From Filimonas lacunae (GTDB taxonomy: Bacteria; Bacteroidota; Bacteroidia; Chitinophagales; Chitinophagaceae), in the NCBI RefSeq assembly GCF_002355595.1, contig NZ_AP017422.1:2976001-3040000 (forward strand): a stretch of DNA of 64,000 nucleotides, written 5' to 3'. Of this stretch, positions 53,338 to 60,774 are shown one piece after another. Made by a program: the position numbers and the translations under genes. The stretch's first letter is position 1. Each line of letters begins with the position of its first letter. The notes below the pieces were generated by a model. The model was not told the origin of the DNA and did no database searches. It saw nothing but the letters and a program-made list of their open reading frames with translations.

Positions 53338-53385
53338 TTCGATATTCCGTAACGAAGATAGATTGATTTACGATATATCGGTAAA
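53338..53385. promoter_or_regulatory. Two activator-type palindromes in front of the activator gene
   Basis: The reverse complement at 53338-53352 reads TTACGGAATATCGAA, and 53367-53385 reads TTTACGATATATCGGTAAA. Both contain the 13-mer TTACG[AG][AT]ATATCG seen at 45144-45161. They lie 14-61 bp upstream of the activator start. Confidence 0.62.
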
Positions 53386-53558
53386 TTTTAAGTAGTAGGA
53401 ATGGTGCAGTATGTGGCATATATCCATTCCTTTGTCTTCTCCTGGCTGCAACCGGACGCGGTTGATGAATGTGTGCCAGGAAACAAGGAAGGCCGGAATG
53501 CAAACAGAAGGAAAAGTAAAAGAGGAGTCTTCCAGCAATAGCAGATTCCTCTACTGAT

Positions 53559-54158
53559 TTATACCAATTGGGTAATGACCTGTTTTAATGCGGCTGCGGC
53601 TTTGTGCACCTGCTCTGTCCATTCTTCGGCTGCTCCTCCGTCTGCACCGTCAGATATATATTTCAGGCACAGAAAGGGAATTTGTTCTTTCATGGCTATC
53701 CAGGCTAATGGATAGGCTTCCATGTCAATGACATCATAGGCGGTAGACAGATGAGCTGTTTCAAAGTTATCGCCTGTGCCACAGGTGCCTTCCTGCAAGC
53801 CTTTAAAGGATAAGCCATATTGCAGCACCGGCTCCAGGTTGGAGTAAGGAGTTTCGTATTGCTGAAAGCCGAGTGGCGTAACATCCATATCACGCTGTAT
53901 AAACCGGGTGCAGCATACCACCTCACCACGCGAAAAACGGTTACTACCCGCCGAGCCCAGGTTAATGATAATACCTGGTTTGTTTTGAATGATACGTTTG
54001 GTTAAATGATAGGCAGCGTTTACCTTGCCTATGCCTACTATATAAGGGTTGTATTCGCTAAACTCTTCTGCTGCTTCATAATCCAGGGCAAACACAAACA
54101 AAGGGTTTTGCTGTAACAGCGCCGCTATATCTGTGCTTTCATTTACTAATGCATTCAT
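53559..54158 (-). CDS. Phosphorylase/nucleosidase-family (MTA/SAH nucleosidase-like) protein
   Basis: A 199-residue protein of the purine nucleoside phosphorylase/uridine phosphorylase fold. The core shows IVGIGKVNAAY, INLGSAGSNRFSRGEV, VIDMEAYPLAWIA (family DMEA) and LKYISDGADGGAAEEW (catalytic Asp in SDxAD). It should cleave the N-glycosidic bond of a nucleoside such as MTA or SAH, but it is shorter at both ends than MtnN. The start follows a minus-strand -7-like TATTTTTG only a few bases upstream, so the transcript may be leaderless. Confidence 0.75.
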   Translation of the reverse strand: MNALVNESTDIAALLQQNPLFVFALDYEAAEEFSEYNPYIVGIGKVNAAYHLTKRIIQNKPGIIINLGSAGSNRFSRGEVVCCTRFIQRDMDVTPLGFQQYETPYSNLEPVLQYGLSFKGLQEGTCGTGDNFETAHLSTAYDVIDMEAYPLAWIAMKEQIPFLCLKYISDGADGGAAEEWTEQVHKAAAALKQVITQLV

Positions 54159-54194
54159 GCGCCAAAAATATAGATTATACAGTAGATTTACCGG

Positions 54195-54470
54195 ATGGAA
54201 AATAAACAGTCGAACCCCTACTACATCTTTACCCAGGAAATACTGGATAGCTGGGTGCAGGAAGGTGTGCAGTATGTAAAAGTGGCGGAATTAGAAACCG
54301 GTACACAGGAAAAATATTACGAACTTATTCCTGATCCGGACTTTATGGGTGGTGATGATCCTATTTACCCGATAGGTGCGGAAGACATCACAGAGCTGGT
54401 AGAGATAGTGCCCCACGCCAAATTTGTGGTGCATGAAATTTACCTGGACATGGAAGATGAGGAAGAATAA
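54195..54470 (+). CDS. Small acidic cytoplasmic protein, unknown
   Basis: A 91-residue protein with a beta-rich middle part (VQYVKVAELETGTQEKYYEL) and an acidic C-terminus (LDMEDEEE). No family or motif is recognised. It is divergent from the nucleosidase-like gene and convergent with a secreted esterase, with a hairpin between them. Confidence 0.55.
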   Translation: MENKQSNPYYIFTQEILDSWVQEGVQYVKVAELETGTQEKYYELIPDPDFMGGDDPIYPIGAEDITELVEIVPHAKFVVHEIYLDMEDEEE

Positions 54471-54473
54471 ATA

Positions 54474-54500
54474 AGCCAGCCTTTTGTACAAAGGCTGGCT
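54474..54500. terminator. Hairpin between convergent genes
   Basis: Perfect 11-bp arms AGCCAGCCTTT / AAAGGCTGGCT with a 5-nt loop. Plus-strand DNA after it is A-rich; on the minus strand TTATTTATT follows, so it best fits termination of the esterase gene. Confidence 0.65.
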
Positions 54501-54516
54501 AAAAAATATAAAGGCT

Positions 54517-55461
54517 TTAGCGGGAAACCCTTCTGCCGGCCAAATCGTTAAAGTCAACCTGTACCAGGTACTGTTTCCCTTTTATAACGTATTCATCTAA
54601 AAACCACAGCACTTCATCTATATGCTGGTGCATGGGTGTACTGGCCACTTCGTGCCCCATGCGATGCATTACCCGGAAATAGTAAGGATACTTTTCTGCT
54701 TCAAAACGGTAAGCCAGGTAATTAGAGCCGCAGAATATTTTATTGAAAAAGCGGACGCGGTTAAAAGGAACTATTTTGTCTTTAGTACCATGATAAAGCA
54801 TAGTGGGCGCCGGTGGTATTTTATAAGTGGGCGCTCCCCTGTAGCTTAGTATAGCTCCGGCAAAGGCTACTACTCCTTTGTACTGGAAGCTTTCGGGTAG
54901 TATTTGCGCAATGGCATGTTCATTCCTTTTTTCCCAATCGGCCTGTAAGGCAGTGATAGCGCCTGCGCTGGAGCCACTTAAAATAATAGCTGAGGAATCA
55001 ATGCCCAATGTTTCGGCATGTTTAATCAGGTAGGCTGTGGCATCGTACAGGTCGGTTACTGCCATATCAATTGCTTCTTTTAACGGTTTTGTGTTCAGTG
55101 GCGATACTTTTTTACCACCCTGAAGCCCTAAGCGGTAGTCAATAGATACTACTTTAAAGTTATGCTTGGCCAATGCATTAAAATAGGCAAAATAACCGGC
55201 AGCATCTCTTTGCCCGGTGGCAAAGCCGCCACCAAATACAAACACGATACAGGGCTTTTTCACGGTAATGGGGTCATTACTGTAAATGTCCATTTTTAGT
55301 GTTACCGTGTCTTTGGTACTGTACGTGACGGTTGTTTTGTGAATGGATTTGTCAATAGCTCCCTCCTGCGCGCGGACAGTATAGAGAGAGAAAAACAGCA
55401 TAGTTGCAAGCAAAAGCAGCCTTATAGAGGGTGCAGATAGTGAAACTGGCATAAGATACAT
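54517..55461 (-). CDS. Exported alpha/beta hydrolase (carboxylesterase-like)
   Basis: A 314-residue protein with a signal peptide (IRLLLLATMLFFSLYTVRAQ). The HGG-type oxyanion region is VFVFGGGFATGQRD, the nucleophile elbow is SGSSAGAITALQ, and MLYHGTKDKIVPF and MGHEVAS supply the acid and His. This is the hormone-sensitive-lipase/acetyl-esterase type. The Met at residue 4 is an alternative start. Likely a periplasmic or secreted esterase; substrate unknown. Confidence 0.85.
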   Translation of the reverse strand: MYLMPVSLSAPSIRLLLLATMLFFSLYTVRAQEGAIDKSIHKTTVTYSTKDTVTLKMDIYSNDPITVKKPCIVFVFGGGFATGQRDAAGYFAYFNALAKHNFKVVSIDYRLGLQGGKKVSPLNTKPLKEAIDMAVTDLYDATAYLIKHAETLGIDSSAIILSGSSAGAITALQADWEKRNEHAIAQILPESFQYKGVVAFAGAILSYRGAPTYKIPPAPTMLYHGTKDKIVPFNRVRFFNKIFCGSNYLAYRFEAEKYPYYFRVMHRMGHEVASTPMHQHIDEVLWFLDEYVIKGKQYLVQVDFNDLAGRRVSR

Positions 55462-55652
55462 ATAACAGGGTTAAAGTTGTTACACTATAAATTAACGTTA
55501 ATATAGTATAATTGTTTAATTAAATATCCCTTAAATGAAGGGTGACTGGGGAGCATTTATAACAAATCGGGAAAAATAATAGCTACTGGCTTCATTAACA
55601 GGATAATACAATCATACTTATCTTACTTTTGCCTTTTATTTTGAATTGATTT

Positions 55653-56267
55653 ATGTTCAGTATTCTTACAGGTAGTATCATTATCAGTCTTTTACATGCC
55701 GTTATACCTAATCACTGGTTGCCTGTAATTGCTGTAGGAAGAAGGGAGCGCTGGACATTAAAGGAGGTTACCACCGTAACCCTGGTGGCTGCATTGGCGC
55801 ATGCGCTTAGCACTATAGCCTTAGGAGTGGCGTTGTCGGTTTTGGGAAAAAGTTTGTCGGGCAGCATACATCAGTTTACGCACATCATTGCCCCGGTGAT
55901 CCTGATTATCATGGGGCTTATTTTCAGTTATCGCCATCATAAGCACAAACACTTTCATATTACAGATGAAGTAAAACGGAAGCATACCAAAAAGCGTATT
56001 GTTACTGCTTTGGCGGTGGCTATGTTTTTTTCGCCCTGCATGGAAATAGAAGCCTATTTTCTTTTAGCCGGAACGCAACCGGTTTGGGTAACCTGGTGCA
56101 TGTCGCTGATCTATCTTACCATTACCACTTCGGGTATGATACTATTGGTAGGTTTTGCTTATAAAGGATTACTAAAGTTAAACTGGCATACCCTGGAACA
56201 CAATGCGGGTATGATTACGGGAGTAACTCTTATCATTACCGGCATCCTCTCCTTTTTTATCCATTAA
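55653..56267 (+). CDS. Multi-span membrane protein with His-rich loop (possible metal transporter)
   Basis: A 204-residue protein with about six membrane spans and a cytoplasmic or periplasmic loop HHKHKHFH near residue 112. Conserved-looking motifs are HAVIPNHWLPVIAVGRRE, LAHALSTIALG and FFSPCMEIEAYFLLAG. The layout (His in span 1, His-rich loop, PCxE) is reminiscent of nickel/cobalt exporters of the NicO/RcnA type and related UreH proteins. Metal transport is an inference. Its 3' end overlaps the convergent patatin gene by 4 bp. Confidence 0.65.
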   Translation: MFSILTGSIIISLLHAVIPNHWLPVIAVGRRERWTLKEVTTVTLVAALAHALSTIALGVALSVLGKSLSGSIHQFTHIIAPVILIIMGLIFSYRHHKHKHFHITDEVKRKHTKKRIVTALAVAMFFSPCMEIEAYFLLAGTQPVWVTWCMSLIYLTITTSGMILLVGFAYKGLLKLNWHTLEHNAGMITGVTLIITGILSFFIH

Positions 56268-57058
56268 TGCGTTTGCGCCGACACCGGAGCAGGCTGCGCC
56301 AGTAACTGGCGGGTATATTCCAGGCCCACCGTGTACATGGCGGGAAACTTTTTAAAATCGAAAGTGCCAAATTCCCGTAATGCTTCCGGTTCTATAAACT
56401 GACTGCATAGCAGCCGGCTAATGGTAACAGGTTCATGAATAGCCATGTTTAAAGTGCGCTCAACATTAGCCATAATACTGTCGGCCGGATTGTAGGGGCG
56501 GATAGGATTAACGTGTACCCCTATAATATCCCGGTATTGAGGAACCAGTACCTCGGCAGGCAGGTTACCGGATAAGCCCCCGTCCACATAAGGAATGCCC
56601 TCTATGGTTACCGGAGAAAACAGGATAGGAATAGACGATGCGGCCATAATAGCCGGAATGATAGGCCCCTTGCTAAAAACGGCACGGGTGCCATTGGTAT
56701 AGTTGGTAGCGGTGATATACAACGGTATTTTCAGCTGCTCGAAAGTAGTGCTGCGCAAGTAAGTTTTCAATACCTGCTCTACGGTTTTGAGAGATAATAA
56801 TCCCGATTTGAGGTTGTTCCATTGCATAGACAAACTCAGTTTGGTGCTATGGAAAAGGGTGTTTACCTCGTCTGGCGTGTAACCGTCGCAAATAAAAGCG
56901 GCTATCATCGATCCGGAACTGGTGGCGGCAATAGCTTCCGGGTAAATATGCTTTTCAGAAAAAGCTTTTAATACACCCAGGTGGGCGTAACCACGGGCGC
57001 CGCCGCCAGAGAGTACAAATGGTCTATAGGTGTTGGATGTAGTCTCAGGTTGAATCAT
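56264..57058 (-). CDS. Patatin-like phospholipase
   Basis: A 264-residue cytoplasmic or membrane-associated lipase. The oxyanion hole GGGARGYAHLGVL is at 18-30, the nucleophile region reads AATSSGSMIAAF (Ser47; the usual GxSxG has Ala in the first Gly position) and the catalytic Asp lies in VDGGLSGNLP. Members hydrolyse phospholipid acyl chains; close relatives are RssA/YchK-like. The Ala substitution does not remove the Ser/Asp dyad. Confidence 0.87.
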   Translation of the reverse strand: MIQPETTSNTYRPFVLSGGGARGYAHLGVLKAFSEKHIYPEAIAATSSGSMIAAFICDGYTPDEVNTLFHSTKLSLSMQWNNLKSGLLSLKTVEQVLKTYLRSTTFEQLKIPLYITATNYTNGTRAVFSKGPIIPAIMAASSIPILFSPVTIEGIPYVDGGLSGNLPAEVLVPQYRDIIGVHVNPIRPYNPADSIMANVERTLNMAIHEPVTISRLLCSQFIEPEALREFGTFDFKKFPAMYTVGLEYTRQLLAQPAPVSAQTH

Positions 57059-57146
57059 ATTGCTAATATATTACAATAGTTTAATTCCATATCTTTAGCC
57101 CGAAATTAACCAGACCCTTAGTGTCATCCCCCTAAAAAGACTGTCA

Positions 57147-57611
57147 ATGAGCAGAGCACAACAACCTAAAAAGCCCGATCACATCCGTTGGATTCTTTAT
57201 GTAGCCTTATTATTTGTAGCTGCATTTTGTGTAAGATGGATAACCAACCGTAAGCCTGCTGAACCTGATGTTATTGCTGCTAACAAAGCTTTAGATCCCA
57301 ATGCCAAAACCATACAAGCTACTGATTTATACAGCCAGTATACCAATAATGAGTCGAAAGCTGATGATACCTTTAAAGGTGAAACCATTTTAATAACCGG
57401 TAAAATTGTAACCATTGATAATGGTGGCGGCTATATAGTGCTGGCAGGCAAAGAGCCTTATGGTTCCATGGGTATACAGTGCATGTTTGACGATGAAAAT
57501 ACCGTTTCGCGTTTAAGCAAACTGCAAACTGTAACCGTGGAAGGTCGCGTTAGAGGTCGTAAAATAAATGTAATTGTAAAGGATTGTGTGGTAAAAAGTA
57601 CTGCTTTATAA
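57147..57611 (+). CDS. OB-fold (tRNA_anti-like) membrane-anchored protein
   Basis: A 154-residue protein with one N-terminal membrane anchor (WILYVALLFVAAFCVRWI) and an OB-fold-like domain (about 55-150): FKGETILITGKIVTIDNGGG, then IQCMFDD and LQTVTVEGRVRGRKINVIVKDC. This matches the tRNA_anti-like family common in Bacteroidota, whose function is not known despite the nucleic-acid-binding fold. A hairpin overlaps its stop codon. Confidence 0.75.
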   Translation: MSRAQQPKKPDHIRWILYVALLFVAAFCVRWITNRKPAEPDVIAANKALDPNAKTIQATDLYSQYTNNESKADDTFKGETILITGKIVTIDNGGGYIVLAGKEPYGSMGIQCMFDDENTVSRLSKLQTVTVEGRVRGRKINVIVKDCVVKSTAL

Positions 57612-57624
57612 TAAAAGCAGTACT
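57597..57624. terminator. Hairpin shared by two convergent genes
   Basis: Arms AGTACTGCTTT / AAAGCAGTACT around a 6-nt loop span the stop of the OB-fold gene and touch the stop of the HTH gene on the other strand. Confidence 0.6.
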
Positions 57625-57847
57625 AATGAACTAACAGATTTTCTTCTTGCGCCCGCTTTATCATAGTGGCGGTGTTTTTGGCGCTTAACTTCTTTAGAAT
57701 ATTCATCCGGTGATTTTCTACTGTGCGAATGCTCAGGTATAGCTTGTTGGCTATTGAGCTGCTGGTGTACCCCTCTGCTACCAGTGCAAGTATCTCTTTC
57801 TCTCTTTTGGTAATGTAAGGGCTGGCTGCTGTTATTTCCATAGTCAA
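57623..57847 (-). CDS. Single-domain LuxR/GerE helix-turn-helix protein
   Basis: A 74-residue protein that consists almost only of a GerE DNA-binding domain: ITKREKEILALVAEGYTSSS, then LYLSIRTVENHRMNILKKL. It lacks a receiver or ligand domain, so it resembles stand-alone regulators such as GerE itself. The start has no earlier in-frame alternative of note. Targets are unknown. Confidence 0.8.
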   Translation of the reverse strand: MTMEITAASPYITKREKEILALVAEGYTSSSIANKLYLSIRTVENHRMNILKKLSAKNTATMIKRAQEENLLVH

Positions 57848-58000
57848 GTAAGTAATTATATACGCAATCTAATCGTTAGTAATGGTTCGGGCATAGTCAG
57901 AGGTAAGACAAATAGTGGACAATGTGTATGCTGAATATCAGATGGTTATAGGATGTTTGTCCCCTTTGTTGCCTTGTTTGAGTGAATGCAGGGCATTAAA

Positions 58001-58028
58001 AAAGGCACTTATAGATATAAGCGCCTTT
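58001..58028 (-). terminator. Intrinsic terminator of the sigma-like gene
   Basis: On the minus strand the stem AAAGGCGCTTATA / TATAAGTGCCTTT (one mismatch) runs into TTTTTT. It lies 35 bp after the stop of the gene at 58063. Confidence 0.75.
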
Positions 58029-58062
58029 ACAACATCTTTCAATAATCTATGGCAAAATGATA

Positions 58063-58572
58063 CTAGCTTTCAGGATCATTCTTGTTTTCGTTGTTTTCTT
58101 CCGGGTTTTCTTTCTTTGGTTCTTCGGGTTTATTCTCTTCCCCGTCGTCCTTTCCGTTTTTCTTTTCTTTTTGCAGGTGATAAATAAATGCAACCTCTGC
58201 TTTTAGATTAGAAATTTTGATGTGTTTTTCCAGCTGTTGTGTGTTTAATTGTTTGTCTGCAATTAAAAACACACCTTCCTCCTGTTTTACAGCGTTGGTG
58301 CACCTGGTGGTTAAATTGTCAAATAATGACTCTCTTACTTCACACAGGGATGTGTAGTTTTTATGCCCGTTTTTCCAGAATGCTTCCATACTGCTAACGG
58401 CTATTTCTTCACTTACTTCTTCTGTAGGTACAAATTGTAACGAGAAGAAGTACATGCGGCCCATGTAGATGTTAAAAACTTCATCCAGGCCACGCGATTC
58501 TCTTTTGTTTACGAGCTCAACTAATGCTTCTTCTGTGAGGTCGCACTCTGGAAACCTTGCCAGTTCATCCAT
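58063..58572 (-). CDS. Sigma-70 region-2-like protein with charged tail and no region 4
   Basis: A 169-residue protein. Residues 20-100 look like ECF sigma region 2: LDEVFNIYMGRMYFFSLQFV, then VSEEIAVSSMEAFWKN and VRESLFDNLTTRCTNAVKQE. The usual -35-binding region 4 is missing; instead the last 40 residues are a low-complexity Lys/Glu/Asn/Pro tail. It may be a degenerate sigma factor, a regulator that competes for RNA polymerase, or a family relative with another role. It is monocistronic with its own terminator. Confidence 0.55.
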   Translation of the reverse strand: MDELARFPECDLTEEALVELVNKRESRGLDEVFNIYMGRMYFFSLQFVPTEEVSEEIAVSSMEAFWKNGHKNYTSLCEVRESLFDNLTTRCTNAVKQEEGVFLIADKQLNTQQLEKHIKISNLKAEVAFIYHLQKEKKNGKDDGEENKPEEPKKENPEENNENKNDPES

Positions 58573-58923
58573 AAGAGTACAGTTTACTTAGGTATAACTA
58601 AAAATGATGGAATACTTATTTAATTGCGGTACTCAATAGAATAATTGGATGACTCTTACACCCGAGCCTGAGTGGTTATTACAGTGGATATTGGCTTTAA
58701 AAAATAGGCCCGAACCTTAGACAAGGCAGGCCGTTGCTAACCTATGAAAAACACCTAGTTTATAATGAGGTGATATAATCGTCTTTGATACTGCGATGTT
58801 ACTACAGGAATTTTAAATTCCAAATTTTTTCTGTCAATTTTTTTAAAAAAAAAGGAACATTCTTCTATTCGTTTCATGCTCAGTTATATATAATTATACA
58901 AAAAACGAATTTTCAACTACCTG
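58573..58923. other. AT-rich intergenic region
   Basis: No gene is seen in 351 bp. It holds a poly-A/T tract around 58820-58855 (including TTTTTTTAAAAAAAAA-like sequence) and a dyad GGAATTT-T-AAATTCC near 58808-58822. It includes the minus-strand promoter region of the sigma-like gene and the 3' flank of the LLM gene. Confidence 0.4.
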
Positions 58924-59940
58924 TTAAGCGTTGATCTGTTGCATCAGTTGTGCAAACAGTGTATAAGAATGTAAACGTGCTGTTTGATCGTAGATATGCG
59001 CTGTAGCCATTATCTCGTTTACGCCCGTTTGCTGGAGAAAACTTTCTATTTTGGCTTGTAGCTTTTGCGGTCCTCCCACAAACGAGTAAGCCAGCATTTG
59101 CATCACAGCCGCTTCTTCCTGCATATCCCATATGCCTTCCATGCTGTCAACCGGTGGTAATAAACGGCTGCGTTTGCCGGTTACCACTCCCATAAAAAAC
59201 TGCTTTATTGAAGTGGTCAAACGTTCTGCTTCGGCATCCGTATCGGCAGCTACTACATTCACGCAGGATATTACGTAAGGCTGTTGTAACCATTGAGATG
59301 GCTGGAAGTTTTTGCGGTACAGCTCAATGGCCTGCATAAAGTAAGTGGGAGCAAAATGGCTGGCAAAAGCATAAGGTAATCCCATAGCTGCGGCCAGCAG
59401 GGCGCTGTCGGTGCTGGAGCCTAATATCCAGATAGGAATATCTAAACCTTCTCCTGGTATGGCGCGTACACTGGCGGTGCTGTTTTCGGCGGAGAAAAAG
59501 CGTTGCAGCTTTTGAATGTCGGCCGGGAAATTGTGCTGTGCATGAAAGTTCTCGCCCCGCAAAGCCCTGGCGGTTAACTGATCGGTACCAGGGGCACGGC
59601 CCAGGCCCAGATCAATACGGCCGGGATACAAAGAGGCCAGGGTGCCAAATTGTTCTGCCACTACCAGCGGTGCATGGTTGGGTAACATAATGCCCCCCGA
59701 CCCTACCCGTATGGTTTGGGTGCCACCGGCTATGTGGCCGATTAATATGGAGGTGGCCGAACTGGCAACTCCTATCATATTGTGATGTTCGGCCAGCCAG
59801 AAGCGGGTATAATCCAGGCTTTCTGCATGTTTGGCCAGCGCCAGACTGTTGGCGAATGAATCAGCGGCTGTTTTCCCTTCCAACACGGTTGCGAGGTCTA
59901 ATACCGACCAGGCAATTTTTCTTTTTTCATTTGTTTCCAT
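58924..59940 (-). CDS. LLM-class flavin-dependent oxidoreductase (luciferase-like)
   Basis: A 338-residue TIM-barrel flavoprotein. The family features are [40 protein letters not shown] and [14 protein letters not shown], closest to the YhbW/YvbT type of bacterial luciferase-like proteins. These bind FMN and act as monooxygenases or reductases with unknown natural substrates in most cases. It is a single gene; no partner reductase is adjacent. Confidence 0.9.
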   Translation of the reverse strand: METNEKRKIAWSVLDLATVLEGKTAADSFANSLALAKHAESLDYTRFWLAEHHNMIGVASSATSILIGHIAGGTQTIRVGSGGIMLPNHAPLVVAEQFGTLASLYPGRIDLGLGRAPGTDQLTARALRGENFHAQHNFPADIQKLQRFFSAENSTASVRAIPGEGLDIPIWILGSSTDSALLAAAMGLPYAFASHFAPTYFMQAIELYRKNFQPSQWLQQPYVISCVNVVAADTDAEAERLTTSIKQFFMGVVTGKRSRLLPPVDSMEGIWDMQEEAAVMQMLAYSFVGGPQKLQAKIESFLQQTGVNEIMATAHIYDQTARLHSYTLFAQLMQQINA

Positions 59941-60214
59941 TAGCTACCATTTGTTTCTTCTTTGAATAAATCCGACGCTTGCTTTTAGATACGGGTGTAA
60001 AGTTACGGAATCGGTGTTTCTCGAGAACCAAATGGTATACAGCCGGAGTTGGTGTTTTACTGGCTATTGCTTATGTGGGGTTTCTCACTATTTAAATGGG
60101 CTGAGGAATAGCTTGTTTTGCTGCCTGAAGCCTTTTTTTCTATTCTGTCTTTCTTGTTTTTCATTCCTACGTCTACCCTATTTGCTATTATATGTAAGCG
60201 TTGGGCCATAATCA

Positions 60215-60757
60215 TTATTCTTCCGTTTGCCAATACTCGTTGCCCCACTTTTTATATAGCTGGCTGTATTTCATGCCTGCTATATATTTTTCTTCTATAG
60301 GTATTAGTACCAATGTTTGCACAAACTGAAATATATTCATATGCAAGGGAACAAGAGGTGTAGCTTCATCGATGTGTAAAAACAGCTGATCTGCCGCTTC
60401 TCCTTCTATGCTCAGGAGTAACTGGTAGTATTTATGGCAGGTGCCTATTACCAAACAATTCTGGTTGTATTCTATTTCATATTCAATATTATTAAAGAAA
60501 TCAAAACGAATATCATTGTCGGTAAATACAGGATGTTCACTGTTATACCAGGTAAATTCCAGTAACGTCTTTTTGTCAGCAGTAATACGCTGTTCTTTCT
60601 GTATAGCGTACTCTCCTGTTTTAAAGCAGGTAATAAATGTTTTATAAAGCGGGGGTAATTTTACCCCCGCATTTTTTTCTATATCGTGAATGTCCGGAAC
60701 GTCGCCAGGCTCTCTGGTTTGCAATAATGCAAATCCTCTTTTTACCATTGTATTCAT
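60215..60757 (-). CDS. SMI1/KNR4 (SUKH) family immunity protein
   Basis: A protein of about 180 residues from Met at 60757 (a longer frame from 60808 overlaps the toxin's end). The SUKH signature is seen in DIHDIEKNAGVKLPPLYKTF and FLHIDEATPLVPLHMNIFQF. SUKH proteins are standard immunity partners of polymorphic nuclease toxins, including EndoU types. It lies 17 bp after the EndoU toxin stop on the same strand, which fits. Its coding DNA contains a perfect hairpin at 60649-60670. Confidence 0.85.
   Translation of the reverse strand: MNTMVKRGFALLQTREPGDVPDIHDIEKNAGVKLPPLYKTFITCFKTGEYAIQKEQRITADKKTLLEFTWYNSEHPVFTDNDIRFDFFNNIEYEIEYNQNCLVIGTCHKYYQLLLSIEGEAADQLFLHIDEATPLVPLHMNIFQFVQTLVLIPIEEKYIAGMKYSQLYKKWGNEYWQTEE
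60649..60670. repeat. Perfect 10-bp hairpin inside the immunity gene
   Basis: GCGGGGGTAA-TT-TTACCCCCGC followed on the plus strand by ATTTTTTT has the form of an intrinsic terminator facing against the gene. It encodes the AGVKLPP part of the SUKH motif on the minus strand. Confidence 0.6.
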
Positions 60758-60774
60758 ATTCTGCGTCAATCCTG

